DNA of 35,294 bases, taken from NCBI GenBank assembly GCA_965659595.1, contig CBFHWN010000015.1, forward strand, positions 1 to 35,294, in the 5' to 3' direction. This DNA comes from Casp-actino8 sp965659595. GTDB taxonomy: Bacteria; Actinomycetota; Acidimicrobiia; Acidimicrobiales; Ilumatobacteraceae. Shown here in pieces: positions 15,410 to 23,336 of the stretch; positions within the stretch are counted from its first letter, which is position 1; each line of letters opens with the position of its first letter. The notes beneath the pieces were generated by a model. The model made no database searches, had not been told where the DNA came from, and worked only from the letters and a program-made list of their open reading frames with translations. The translations under genes were made by a program, and so were the position numbers.

Positions 15410-16483
15410 TCAACGGGCGACGGCACTCGACGTTTCGTAGCCGCGCCGAAGGCGAAGCGACACGTAGACGAGACCCACGAGGACGGGTACCTCGATGAGT
15501 GGACCCACCACTCCGGCGAGAGCCTGGCCCGACGTCACACCGAACACCCCGATCGCCACTGCGATCGCCAGTTCGAAGTTGTTGCCGGCCGCGGTGAAGG
15601 CGATCGACGTGTTGCGGTCGTAGCCGAGCCCCATCTTCTTGCCGGCCCAGAACGAACCGAACCACATGACGGCGAAGTACACGAGAAGCGGTAGCGCGAT
15701 CCGCATCACGTCGAATGGACGATCGGTGATCTGATCGCCCTGCAGTGCGAACAAGATCACGATCGTGGCGAGTAGGCCGTACAGAGCGAAGGGGCCGATG
15801 CGCGGCAGGAAGCGAGTCTCGTACCACTCGGTACCTCGACGGCCTTCACCCACCATTCGGGTGACGAATCCGGCGACGAGAGGAACGCCGAGGAAGATCA
15901 GCACCGAACGGGCGATCTCCCACACGGTGACGTCGATGCCGTCGCTGTCGAGACCGAGCCACCCGGGGAGTAGGTCGAGATAGAACCAGCCGAGAACCGA
16001 GTAGGCCGCGATCTGGAAGAGCGAGTTCACGGCCACCAGTACGGCAGCGAGTTCACGATCTCCGCACGCCAGATCGTTCCAGACGAGCACCATCGCGATG
16101 CATCGAGCGAGACCCACGATGATGAGGCCGGTGCGGTACTCGGGAAGGTCGGGGAGCATCAGCCAGGCGAGGGCGAACATGAGCGCCGGTCCGATCAGCC
16201 AGTTGAGAACGAGAGACAGAGCGAGTGATCGTCGATCGGCCACCACACCGCCGATCGTGCGGTACTTCACCTTGGCGAGAACCGGATACATCATCACGAA
16301 CAGACCGATGGCGATCGGCAGAGACACCGAATCGATCTTGACGGTGTCGAGCCAGTCGTCGAGTCCGTCGAACGAGTTGCCGAGTACGAGCCCGGCCACC
16401 ATGGCCAGACCGATCCAGACGGGCAGAAAGCGATCGAGGGTCGACAAGCGACCGGGGGAGTCGTTCTCGGTCAGGCGCAGCAC
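15410..16483 (-). CDS. acr3: ACR3 family arsenite efflux permease
   Basis: About 357 residues with ten predicted membrane helices. After the start the product reads STLDRFLPVWIGLAMVAGLVLG, the usual ACR3 first helix. The conserved NWLIGPALMFALAWLML and GLIIVGLARCIAMVLVWNDLACGD contain the functional Cys of helix 4 (RCIAMVLVWN). FTAAGNNFELAIAVAIGVFG near the C-terminus is the other ACR3 signature (with the conserved N-x-F-E). It extrudes arsenite using the proton motive force. The start is uncertain: GTG 16483 overlaps arsI by 13 bp, and TTG 16447 is the main alternative. It lies directly downstream of arsI, so the two likely form an arsenic operon. Confidence 0.92.
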   Translation of the reverse strand: MLRLTENDSPGRLSTLDRFLPVWIGLAMVAGLVLGNSFDGLDDWLDTVKIDSVSLPIAIGLFVMMYPVLAKVKYRTIGGVVADRRSLALSLVLNWLIGPALMFALAWLMLPDLPEYRTGLIIVGLARCIAMVLVWNDLACGDRELAAVLVAVNSLFQIAAYSVLGWFYLDLLPGWLGLDSDGIDVTVWEIARSVLIFLGVPLVAGFVTRMVGEGRRGTEWYETRFLPRIGPFALYGLLATIVILFALQGDQITDRPFDVMRIALPLLVYFAVMWFGSFWAGKKMGLGYDRNTSIAFTAAGNNFELAIAVAIGVFGVTSGQALAGVVGPLIEVPVLVGLVYVSLRLRRGYETSSAVAR

Positions 16484-16881
16484 TCGCGTTCGGCGACCGG
16501 GATGAGTTTCATCACCGGTGCGTCGGCGAGCACGGTGTAGATCTCCCACTTCTCGGCATCGGGTCCGTCGACCCACACCTTGTCCTGGACTGCGTAGCAA
16601 CACGTGGTCTCGTCTTGAACGAGGGTGTCCATTCCCTCTCCTTGCAGCCGAGCGATTGCGCTCTGCACGTGATCGGTCGACTCGACTTCCACCCCGAGGT
16701 GGTTGAGGGTTCCGGCCTCGTCGGGCTTTTCGATGAGCACCAACTTGAGAGGCGGTTCGGCCACGGCGAAGTTGGCGTAGCCGTCACGGATCTTGGCGGG
16801 TTCGCACCCGAACAACTTCGAATAGAAGTCGATCGCCTCGCTGAGGTTCGACACGTTGAGGGCGAGTTGGACTCGGGACAT
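16471..16881 (-). CDS. arsI: ArsI-like C-As lyase / CadI-type glyoxalase-fold protein
   Basis: A 136-residue vicinal-oxygen-chelate protein. ArsI is an iron-dependent dioxygenase that splits the carbon-arsenic bond of trivalent organoarsenicals such as MAs(III), giving arsenite. The diagnostic TTCCYAVQDKVWVDGPD has the Cys94-Cys95 pair that binds the arsenical. Probable iron ligands are Gln5 (SRVQLALNV), His61 (NHLGVEVE) and Glu113 (KWEIY). Gln in first place follows the actinobacterial ArsI type rather than the His of Bacillus ArsI. It ends ECCA, adding a third thiol cluster. Mycobacterial CadI is a near relative, so the metal response needs proof. ATG 16881 has AAGGAG 7 nt upstream. acr3 follows in the same transcript, fitting organoarsenical breakdown then arsenite export. 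No arsR is visible nearby. Confidence 0.9.
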   Translation of the reverse strand: MSRVQLALNVSNLSEAIDFYSKLFGCEPAKIRDGYANFAVAEPPLKLVLIEKPDEAGTLNHLGVEVESTDHVQSAIARLQGEGMDTLVQDETTCCYAVQDKVWVDGPDAEKWEIYTVLADAPVMKLIPVAERECCA

Positions 16882-16913
16882 GGGCACTCCTTGTGACGAG
16901 ATGCGACGAGTCG

Positions 16914-16919
16914 AGAGTA
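16914..16919 (-). promoter_or_regulatory. -10 box for arsI-acr3
   Basis: On the minus strand TACTCT lies 32 nt before the arsI ATG. Transcription starting about 7 nt downstream gives a leader of roughly 25 nt with the AAGGAG site, in contrast to the leaderless genes around it. I see no clear ArsR palindrome beside it. Confidence 0.35.
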
Positions 16920-16925
16920 GCGACG

Positions 16926-18170
16926 TCAGCCGTCGGCGGGAACTGGAGCGGGGGTGAATTCACGGTGAACCGGGGTCGGTTCACGGGTCGACCAATTGAT
17001 GAGGAAGACCGCAGCGGCCACGTACACGGCCACGGCCACCGAGAAAGGCAGGACCGAACCGTCGATGTGTCCAGCGCCCAAGTTGCCGAGTAGTGCGCCG
17101 ATCGCAGTGGTGAAGGTGGCGTTCATGGCCGAGGCGGTACCGGCCACGTGAGGAACCGGTGTGAGGGCTGCCGTGTTGCAGAGCGGCCCCATTCCTTGAG
17201 CTACCGGCACAACGAGGACGACGGCCACCGTGAAGAGCCAGAAGTTGGGAACACCGTCGTTGGTGAACGAAACGATCAGCAGGAAGAGCGCGGTGACGGT
17301 GCAGTACGCAGCCAATCGCTTCAAGAGATTGTCGGTGCCGACTCGCGCGACGAAGCGAGCGTTGCCGAGTGAATTGAGGGCGAACAGCACGGCGATCGCT
17401 CCGAAGTAGAGGGGGAACCAGTCGCCGTAGCCGTACACGTCTTCGAGCACGATCTCGGATGCCGAGAGGTAACTCGTGATGATGCCGAAGAGAAAGCCAG
17501 TCGCGAGTGTGAAACCGATGGTGCGTCGGTGGCGTATGACTTCACGCGCGCCGCGTCCGACTTCACGAAAGGTGAAGGGTCGTTCCATGTGTGCCGGCAG
17601 AGTCTCGGGAAGTCGGAAGGTCCAGAGGAGGAGCATCACGCCAAACAGAGCGGGTGCGAAGAACACGGCGCGCCACGGAAGCACGTGGATCAATCCGGCA
17701 CCGAGGGCCGGAGCCAGAATCGGCACCAGCAGGAACACCGCCATGATGAGCGACATCAGCCGGGCCATGGTGTCGCCTTCGTAGCGATCGCGAACCATGG
17801 CCAGAGTCATGGCACGCGGTCCGGCCGATCCGAGCCCCCACAGGAAACGCGCCACGAGTAGCCAGCCCCACGACGGCGCGAGGGCCGAGAGGACGCCGGC
17901 TACCACGTACACGGTGAGACCGATACGCAGCGGTGTGAGGCGTCCGTACTTGTCGGAGGCCGGACCGTACAACCATGGGCCGGTCGCCATACCGAGGAAG
18001 AACGCAGTGATGATCCAGGCGACGTCGGCCGATCCTGAAGCCATGCCGTATTCGGCGCGTATCTCGGGGAAGGCCGGCAACATGATGTCGATTGCCAAAG
18101 CGGTGCTCGACATCACGGCGATGATGGCGGCCACGAATTCTCGATCGGTGACGCGCCCTCGTGTGTTCAC
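16926..18170 (-). CDS. Bcr/CflA-like MFS drug exporter
   Basis: A 414-residue MFS carrier with about 12 transmembrane segments of the DHA1 Bcr/CflA type. It has the typical ALAIDIMLPAFPEIRAEYG in helix 1 (residues about 23-41). The loop 2-3 motif GPASDKYGRLTPLRIGL (about 69-85) has the signature D-x-x-G-R, and the motif C-like VPILAPALGAGLIHVLPWRAVFF (about 140-162) is typical of drug/H+ antiporters. The likely role is export of drugs or metabolites; the substrate is unknown. GTG 18170 is preferred over an upstream in-frame start because TACCCT lies exactly 6 nt before it and the protein then starts at the usual place. It is divergent from prfC. Confidence 0.87.
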   Translation of the reverse strand: MNTRGRVTDREFVAAIIAVMSSTALAIDIMLPAFPEIRAEYGMASGSADVAWIITAFFLGMATGPWLYGPASDKYGRLTPLRIGLTVYVVAGVLSALAPSWGWLLVARFLWGLGSAGPRAMTLAMVRDRYEGDTMARLMSLIMAVFLLVPILAPALGAGLIHVLPWRAVFFAPALFGVMLLLWTFRLPETLPAHMERPFTFREVGRGAREVIRHRRTIGFTLATGFLFGIITSYLSASEIVLEDVYGYGDWFPLYFGAIAVLFALNSLGNARFVARVGTDNLLKRLAAYCTVTALFLLIVSFTNDGVPNFWLFTVAVVLVVPVAQGMGPLCNTAALTPVPHVAGTASAMNATFTTAIGALLGNLGAGHIDGSVLPFSVAVAVYVAAAVFLINWSTREPTPVHREFTPAPVPADG

Positions 18171-18176
18171 GATGTC

Positions 18177-18182
18177 AGGGTA
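18177..18182 (-). promoter_or_regulatory. -10 box for leaderless MFS gene
   Basis: On the minus strand TACCCT is followed by GACATC and then GTG at 18170: a 6-nt gap and no ribosome site. Confidence 0.5.
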
Positions 18183-18222
18183 CGGCGGTCGAGGTCGAGC
18201 CACCCAGTAGATTGCCCATCTT

Positions 18223-19806
18223 GTGTCGGCCGACGTCTCTCTCGAAGCTTCTCGTCGGCGCACGATCGCGATCATCAGCCATCCCGACGCCGGCAAGACC
18301 ACGCTCACCGAGAAGTTCCTGCTGTACGCGGGAGCGATCCAGTCGGCGGGCGCCGTGCACGCTCGTGGCGACCGCCGAGGTGCGACGTCCGACTGGATGG
18401 AACTCGAACGACAGCGCGGCATTTCGGTGTCGTCGGCCGTCCTTCAGTTCCCGTATCACGACCATGTGATCAACCTGCTCGACACACCCGGCCACCGCGA
18501 CTTCTCCGAAGACACGTATCGCGTCTTGGCCGCGGTCGATGCCGTGATCATGGTGCTCGACACTGCCAAGGGCATCGAGTCGCAGACGTTGAAGTTGTTC
18601 CAGGTGTGTCGCACTCGACGGCTTCCGGTGGTCACCTTTTTCAACAAGTACGACCGACCCGGACGCGATCCGCTCGAACTGCTCGACGAGGTGGAGGAGC
18701 AGATCGGACTCCGTCCCACACCGGCCACCTGGCCGGTGGGTATCCCCGGTGATTTCCGTGGTGTGATCGATCGCCGTAGCGGCGAATACGTCCGGTTCAC
18801 CCGTACGGCGCGTGGTGCGTCGTTGGCTCCCGAAGAAGTGATCGATCGCGAGATCGCCGCCAGCGAAGAGGGCGACGCGTGGAAGGTCGCGCTCGACGGA
18901 TGTGGTCTCCTCGATGCCATCGGTGCCGACATCGACGAATCATCGTTCTTGGCCGGCGAATCCACACCGGTGTTCGTCGGCTCGGCCCTCACCAACTTCG
19001 GTGTTCGCATGCTCCTCGATGCCGTGGTCGACTACGCGCCCGAACCATCACCTCGTATCGACGTCGACGGCGCGCCGCGCCCGATCGACGCGCCGTTCTC
19101 GGCCTTCGTGTTCAAGGTGCAGGCCAACATGGATCCCAATCACCGCGACCGACTGGCTTTTGCTCGTGTTTGTTCAGGTGAGTTCGTGCGTTCGATGGAC
19201 GTTCTCAACGCTCGAAGCGGCAAGCCGGTCGGCACCAAATACGCCACCACGGCCTTCGGTGCCGATCGTGAAACGATCGAGCAGGCTTTTCCGGGTGACG
19301 TGATCGGTCTCATCAACGCGTCGGGTCTGCAGATCGGTGACACGCTGTACACCGGACCGCGGGTCGAGTTCCCGGGTGTACCGCGCTTCGAGCCCGAAGT
19401 GTTCGCCACTGCCCGACCGGTCGACACCGGCAAGTTCAAACAGTTCCGCAAAGGTTTGGCCCAACTCGACGAAGAGGGTGTGGTGCAGGTTCTGCGCGAT
19501 CCCGACATGGGTGAAGCCGATCCGGTGCTGGCGGCCGTGGGCCAGCTGCAGTTCGAAGTGTTCGCCCACCGTCTCGAACACGAGTTCAACGCACCGAGTC
19601 GGATCGAGCCGGCCGGCTATCAGGCCATTCGACTCACCGACGACGAGTCGATCGAACGGCTGCGCCGCATTGGCGGCATTCGCATCATGCGACGTGGTGA
19701 CGGCGAGCTGGTCGCCTTGTTCGAGAATCGGTACCGACTGCAGCGACTCATGAGTGACGAACCCGAGCTCACCTTGAAGCCGATTCTGGCCGGCGTCGAA
19801 GAGTGA
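18223..19806 (+). CDS. prfC: Peptide chain release factor 3
   Basis: A 527-residue translational GTPase that recycles RF1/RF2 from the ribosome after peptide release. The GTPase motifs are ISHPDAGKTTLTEK (residues about 18-31), switch region GATSDWMELERQRGISVSS, DTPGHRDFSEDTYR (about 87-100) and FFNKYDRPGRDP (NKYD in place of the usual NKxD, about 141-152). The RF3-specific domain reads FKVQANMDPNHRDRLAFARVCSG and VGQLQFEVFAHRLEHEFN. The length is standard for RF3. GTG 18223 is used; no Shine-Dalgarno is visible, and a TAGATT box (18208-18213) ends 9 nt upstream, so the mRNA may have almost no leader. It is divergent from the MFS gene with a 52-bp spacer, and stops 8 nt before the convergent PadR-like gene. 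Confidence 0.95.
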   Translation: MSADVSLEASRRRTIAIISHPDAGKTTLTEKFLLYAGAIQSAGAVHARGDRRGATSDWMELERQRGISVSSAVLQFPYHDHVINLLDTPGHRDFSEDTYRVLAAVDAVIMVLDTAKGIESQTLKLFQVCRTRRLPVVTFFNKYDRPGRDPLELLDEVEEQIGLRPTPATWPVGIPGDFRGVIDRRSGEYVRFTRTARGASLAPEEVIDREIAASEEGDAWKVALDGCGLLDAIGADIDESSFLAGESTPVFVGSALTNFGVRMLLDAVVDYAPEPSPRIDVDGAPRPIDAPFSAFVFKVQANMDPNHRDRLAFARVCSGEFVRSMDVLNARSGKPVGTKYATTAFGADRETIEQAFPGDVIGLINASGLQIGDTLYTGPRVEFPGVPRFEPEVFATARPVDTGKFKQFRKGLAQLDEEGVVQVLRDPDMGEADPVLAAVGQLQFEVFAHRLEHEFNAPSRIEPAGYQAIRLTDDESIERLRRIGGIRIMRRGDGELVALFENRYRLQRLMSDEPELTLKPILAGVEE

Positions 19807-19809
19807 CCG

Positions 19810-19824
19810 ACTGGCTAGGCCAGT
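19810..19824. terminator. Possible bidirectional hairpin between convergent genes
   Basis: ACTGGC and GCCAGT form a perfect 6-bp stem around TAG, between the prfC stop (19804-19806) and the PadR-like stop (19815-19817), which lies inside it. There is no U-tract on either strand, so any terminator activity would be of the U-less actinobacterial kind. Confidence 0.35.
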
Positions 19825-20339
19825 GAGTCGAGAAAACGAAACGCCGCATCGGCGGATTCGAATCGCCAACTGGTGACGATGTCGTCGGTTCGATGCCGTA
19901 GTTGCTGTTCGAGACTGTGTCGAATCTCGGACACGACGTGTCGTTGCACCTCGACGAGATCGTTCGAGTCCGTGCCGAGCGTGCGAGCCAGCTGCAGTTT
20001 GAGCAGGAGTTCACTGCGCAGATCACGTAGGTGCAGCACGGGGCATTGCAACCACTCGTGCAAAGCGATGCGCCCGGCCGAGGTCACGGCGAGGATCGTC
20101 TTGGTGCCGCCGGCGATCCCGGGTTCTTCGCTCACCGGTTCGAGGTAGTCGATCTTCAGCAGCCGATCGATCGAGCGGTACGTGAGTGGGCGGCTGAGCG
20201 ACCACACACGGCCGATGTCGCCCTCGGGTCGCAATTTCACCGACACCGCGAATCCGTGCGACGGCTCGGCGGCCAGGATGCCGAGGCACGCCCAGTCGCC
20301 GAGCAGCAACTCGTCATCGGGGCGCGCCGTCTGGCTCAT
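19815..20339 (-). CDS. PadR-like transcriptional regulator
   Basis: A 174-residue DNA-binding protein. The winged helix-turn-helix at residues about 12-90 reads LGDWACLGILAAEPSHGFAV, then SLSRPLTYRSIDRLLKIDYL, the PadR arrangement in which the SHG and the Y-R-x-I-x-R-L helix are conserved. A helical dimerisation region follows (LRSELLLKLQLARTLGTDSND). PadR proteins usually repress by binding an inverted repeat; the ligand is unknown. It is the last gene of the mod operon: its ATG overlaps the modC stop (ATGA). Being co-transcribed with the molybdate transporter, it may sense molybdate or control the operon, but this is inference; the classical ModE regulator is a different family. Confidence 0.75.
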   Translation of the reverse strand: MSQTARPDDELLLGDWACLGILAAEPSHGFAVSVKLRPEGDIGRVWSLSRPLTYRSIDRLLKIDYLEPVSEEPGIAGGTKTILAVTSAGRIALHEWLQCPVLHLRDLRSELLLKLQLARTLGTDSNDLVEVQRHVVSEIRHSLEQQLRHRTDDIVTSWRFESADAAFRFLDSLA

Positions 20340-21058
20340 GTGTCGTCGCCGAACAGTGCGGCCACGTACGGGGTGGCCGGATGACGGATCACGTCGAGGA
20401 TCGGTCCGTGCTGGACCACGAGCCCGTGCTCGACAATGAGTACCCGTTGCGCGAGTCGGCGGGCGTCGGCCGGATCGTGGGTGACGATCACCCGAGGACC
20501 GTCGAACGTCGCCAGGAACGCGGCGAGCTCGTCACGAACCGAGCGACGGGTCGTCACATCGAGCGCCGCCAATGGCTCGTCGAGGAGAAGCGCGCGTGGT
20601 TCGATGGCGAGAGCACGAGCGAGCGCGACACGTTGGGCCTCACCTCCGCTCAGTTGCGACGGATGGCGCTCGGCGAGATGATCGACGTCGAAGCGCTCGA
20701 GCAGAGCTCGTGCCGCGAGGCGCGACTCGTCCTTCTTCGCACCGCCGGCTCGCAGACCGAACGCCACGTTGTCGACCACCGACAGGTGTTTGAACAGCAG
20801 GTAGTCCTGAAAGACGGCACCGATCCGACGGGTTTCTGGTTGCCCGTAGACGTCGTTCTCGGTGTCGTCGATGACACGGTCGTCGAGAGTGACGCGTCCA
20901 CTGTCGAGAGGGACGAGTCCGAGGAGACAGCGCAAGATCGTCGACTTGCCGGCTCCGTTCGGACCGAGGACGGCAAGAGTCTCACCATCGGCGACGTCGA
21001 ACGAGACGTCGAGTCGGAAGTCGCCTCGAGAGGCGCGCAGCACGGCCGACAGACTCAT
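20336..21058 (-). CDS. modC: Molybdate ABC transporter ATP-binding protein
   Basis: A 240-residue ABC ATPase that powers molybdate (or tungstate) uptake. Motifs are Walker A GPNGAGKS (residues about 34-41), Q-loop FQDYLLF, signature LSGGEAQRVALARAL (about 139-153), Walker B ALLLDEPLAALD and the H-loop VIVTHDPADA. It lacks the C-terminal molybdate-binding MOP/TOBE domain of full-length ModC (about 350 residues), so it is the short form seen in many actinobacteria. ATG 21058 overlaps the modB stop and its own stop overlaps the PadR-like start, both as ATGA. The molybdate assignment comes from ModA/ModB next to it. Confidence 0.9.
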   Translation of the reverse strand: MSLSAVLRASRGDFRLDVSFDVADGETLAVLGPNGAGKSTILRCLLGLVPLDSGRVTLDDRVIDDTENDVYGQPETRRIGAVFQDYLLFKHLSVVDNVAFGLRAGGAKKDESRLAARALLERFDVDHLAERHPSQLSGGEAQRVALARALAIEPRALLLDEPLAALDVTTRRSVRDELAAFLATFDGPRVIVTHDPADARRLAQRVLIVEHGLVVQHGPILDVIRHPATPYVAALFGDDT

Positions 21059-21870
21059 GAGCGAGTCACCTCATGCGGATTGCCGAGCCAACGATCGCGA
21101 AGACCGATCAACACTCCGAACGATACGACGATGAGAACGATGCTGAGGATGAGCGCGGCGCCGGGATCGGATTCGAGGGCGATGTAGGTGGCAAGTGGCA
21201 TCGTCTGCGTGGTGCCGGGAAGGTTGCCGGCGAACGTGATGGTCGCGCCGAACTCACCGAGCGCGCGAGCCCAGGCGAGGACGAGTCCGGCGACGATCGC
21301 CGGGCGAATGGTGGGAAGCGTGATGCGTCGGAATGCGTACCAACGACCGGCGCCGAGTGAACGGGCGGCGTCCTCGTAGCGCAGGTCGAACTGACGGAAT
21401 GCCGACTCGACCGTGAGAACGAGGAAGGGCATGGCGACGAACGCCTGCGCGACCACCACACCCGCCGTGGTGAACGGCAGTCGGATGCCGAACCAGTCGT
21501 AGAGGTATTGCCCGAAGAGGCCGCGTCGTCCAAACGAGAAGAAGAGAGCCACACCGCCGACGACGGGTGGTAGCACCATCGACAACGTGGCGAGAGCGCG
21601 CACGATGTTGCGGAACCTGAAGTCGACGCGCGCGAGTACCCAGGCGAGTGGCACACCCAGGAAGACCGCCACGATCGTGGCGAGTACCGACGTCTGGATC
21701 GACAGCCACAGCGCGCGCCGAACCGAATCTTCTCGAATCACGTCGGCCAGATCGCTCCACGGTGCGCGCCACAACAGGCCGGCGAAAGGAAGGGTGAAGA
21801 AGACCACGGCCAAACCGGCCAGGACGAGGATCGCGAGCGGTGGTCGATCGGAGCATGCTCGCTGATTCAT
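21055..21870 (-). CDS. modB: Molybdate ABC transporter permease
   Basis: A 271-residue inner-membrane permease with about five to six transmembrane helices. The first is PPLAILVLAGLAVVFFTLPFAG-like (residues about 10-32). The ModB-type coupling (EAA) region reads EDAARSLGAGRWYAFRRITLP (about 168-188). The ModB/CysT signature WARALGEFGATITFAGN (about 203-219) is the clearest mark. The frame is open far upstream, but the true start is ATG 21870, which overlaps the modA stop (ATGA) and places the first helix correctly. It works with ModA and ModC in molybdate import for the molybdenum cofactor. Confidence 0.92.
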   Translation of the reverse strand: MNQRACSDRPPLAILVLAGLAVVFFTLPFAGLLWRAPWSDLADVIREDSVRRALWLSIQTSVLATIVAVFLGVPLAWVLARVDFRFRNIVRALATLSMVLPPVVGGVALFFSFGRRGLFGQYLYDWFGIRLPFTTAGVVVAQAFVAMPFLVLTVESAFRQFDLRYEDAARSLGAGRWYAFRRITLPTIRPAIVAGLVLAWARALGEFGATITFAGNLPGTTQTMPLATYIALESDPGAALILSIVLIVVSFGVLIGLRDRWLGNPHEVTRS

Positions 21871-22607
21871 GGCGCACCGAATCCGAAATCGTCGAGGATC
21901 GATCGACCAGTCGACGACTGGACGAAGTCGACGAACGCAATCGCGGCCTCGTTGGTCGTCAGTCGTGCGATCGGATAGCGCGCGATCACGTTGTACTCGT
22001 CGACGATGTCGATTCCGGTCACCGACGAGCCGGTGGCGGTCACGTCGGTGGCGTACACGATTCCAGCATCGGCTTCGCCGGTTCTCACCTTGGTGATGAT
22101 TCCCCTCACGCTCTCTTCGAACGACGCGGGCTTCACGTTCACTCCGACCCGTGTCAGCACCTCGGCCGTGTAGCGGCCGATCGGGACCTCGGGCGCACTG
22201 GTGACGAACAAGATCGACGGGTCGGCGAGGTCGTCGAGAGATGCGATCCCGAGGGGGTTGCCCGTCTCGGTCACGATCTGCAGCCGGTTGGTGGCGAACA
22301 CGGTGGCCGGTTCGTCGAGTAGATCGAGGATGCGATCCATGTTCGCTTCGTCGGCCGAGGCGAACACATCGGCGGGTGCGCCCTCGACGATCTGGGTGGC
22401 CATGGCCGAGGACGCGGCGAGGTTCAACACCACGTCGACATCGGGGTTGGCGGCTTCGAAGGACGTCTCGACAGCCGAGAACACATCGGTGAGTGAGGCG
22501 GCGGCGAACACGTTCACGGTGGTCGACCGATCCGACGATCCCGAACAGGCGACGGCGAAACCGATGGCGATCAGCGCGAGACACCGTCTGAGCAGGGAAG
22601 ACGCCAT
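21867..22607 (-). CDS. modA: Molybdate-binding lipoprotein
   Basis: A 246-residue substrate-binding protein for molybdate uptake. A lipoprotein signal peptide is present: RRCLALIAIGFAVACSG with the lipobox AVAC, so Cys21 would be lipidated. The mature part has ModA marks: VNVFAAASLTDVFSAVETSF (about residues 31-50), ASSAMATQIVEGAPADVFASAD (about 65-86) and DAGIVYATDV (about 173-182). The start at ATG 22607 is supported by a TATCGT box ending 6 nt upstream. It is the first gene of modA-modB-modC-PadR, each joined by a 4-nt overlap. Confidence 0.93.
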   Translation of the reverse strand: MASSLLRRCLALIAIGFAVACSGSSDRSTTVNVFAAASLTDVFSAVETSFEAANPDVDVVLNLAASSAMATQIVEGAPADVFASADEANMDRILDLLDEPATVFATNRLQIVTETGNPLGIASLDDLADPSILFVTSAPEVPIGRYTAEVLTRVGVNVKPASFEESVRGIITKVRTGEADAGIVYATDVTATGSSVTGIDIVDEYNVIARYPIARLTTNEAAIAFVDFVQSSTGRSILDDFGFGAP

Positions 22608-22613
22608 CGGTTC

Positions 22614-22619
22614 ACGATA
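22614..22619 (-). promoter_or_regulatory. -10 box, leaderless promoter of the mod operon
   Basis: On the minus strand TATCGT is followed by GAACCG and then ATG at 22607. The 35-bp spacer to the preceding gene is locally AT-rich (ACTAAATGG on the plus strand). No ModE-type site is apparent. Confidence 0.5.
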
Positions 22620-22642
22620 GTCAACGAATGACTAAATGGCTC

Positions 22643-23281
22643 TCATTCCTCGATCATGATCGACGGCGGAGTCAGGGGCTTGCCGACGAAGAGCGGAAGG
22701 ATCTCGTCTGGGTCGAGGCCGAGCTGGGCGATCTGTTCGGCTGACCGTCGCCCGGAAAGCACTCGGAGAAGGTCGAAGTCGTCGAGACCGGAACGACCAA
22801 GACGGACCACCAACTCTGATTCGTCGCCGGCTGCGTCGAGCAGCCATCCGAGTCCGGCGCGCACCGCCGATGAATCACGAGCCCCGGCCTTGCCGAGTGC
22901 ATGGCGAATGTCGTGCTCGTGGGTGACGGCGTCCATGATCATCTGTGAGTTCACCGGGGCTGGGATGTGCGACAACACCCCGTCGAACGACGCGATCTGG
23001 TCAGCCCAGATGTCGGCCAGTTCGGCGAGTGATTGACCGAGGTGGCGATCGACCTGTGTTTGGGTCCACGCTTCGCTGGTCACACCCTCCATACGTCCGG
23101 CGAGGATGTCCTCGGGAACCCCCACCAGATGGGCGGCGACATCATGAACCGACCAGGCCGGACAGTGGGGAACGGGTGATGTGCTGAGATCCGACGGGGT
23201 TTCTCGGAGGAGTTCGATCATTCGACGACGGAGATCTTTGTACGCCTCGACGACGAGAGCGTCAGGGAGGAGATGGGCCAT
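22643..23281 (-). CDS. Mycothiol-dependent maleylpyruvate isomerase family protein
   Basis: A 212-residue protein of the MDMPI/DinB-like fold, common in mycothiol-producing actinobacteria. The N-terminal four-helix bundle has the conserved CPAWSVHDVAAHLVGVPEDIL (residues about 44-64), in which the W-x-V-x-D-x-x-x-H-L pattern gives the first metal His. A second His cluster, VTHEHDIRHALGKAG (about 121-135), supplies the remaining metal ligands. A C-terminal SCP2-like part follows (ELVVRLGRSGLDDFDLLRVLSGRRSAEQI). Such proteins use mycothiol in isomerisation or thiol transfer, but the substrate here is unknown. ATG 23281 is used, as the family begins about here; the frame is open well upstream, over the divergent promoter, which argues against an earlier start. 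Confidence 0.83.
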   Translation of the reverse strand: MAHLLPDALVVEAYKDLRRRMIELLRETPSDLSTSPVPHCPAWSVHDVAAHLVGVPEDILAGRMEGVTSEAWTQTQVDRHLGQSLAELADIWADQIASFDGVLSHIPAPVNSQMIMDAVTHEHDIRHALGKAGARDSSAVRAGLGWLLDAAGDESELVVRLGRSGLDDFDLLRVLSGRRSAEQIAQLGLDPDEILPLFVGKPLTPPSIMIEE

Positions 23282-23298
23282 CACGGCAGTGTTCCAGG

Positions 23299-23327
23299 TT
23301 GACGTGTTGGGTGAAGCCCGATACCCT
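23299..23327 (+). promoter_or_regulatory. Near-consensus promoter of the Cys-rich gene
   Basis: TTGACG (23299-23304) and TACCCT (23322-23327) are separated by exactly 17 bp. The -10 ends 7 nt before the ATG at 23335, so transcription should begin at the start codon (leaderless). The -10 lies inside the palindrome at 23321-23336. Confidence 0.6.
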
Positions 23328-23336
23328 AGGGGGTAT
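23321..23336. promoter_or_regulatory. CsoR-like palindromic operator ATACCC-N4-GGGTAT
   Basis: The 16 bases ATACCCTAGGGGGTAT have perfect 6-bp arms (ATACCC / GGGTAT) around TAGG. This is the pattern recognised by CsoR/CstR/FrmR-family repressors. It covers the -10 box and the first two bases of the start codon, so a bound repressor would block transcription start. The sensor gene is not in the window. Confidence 0.55.
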
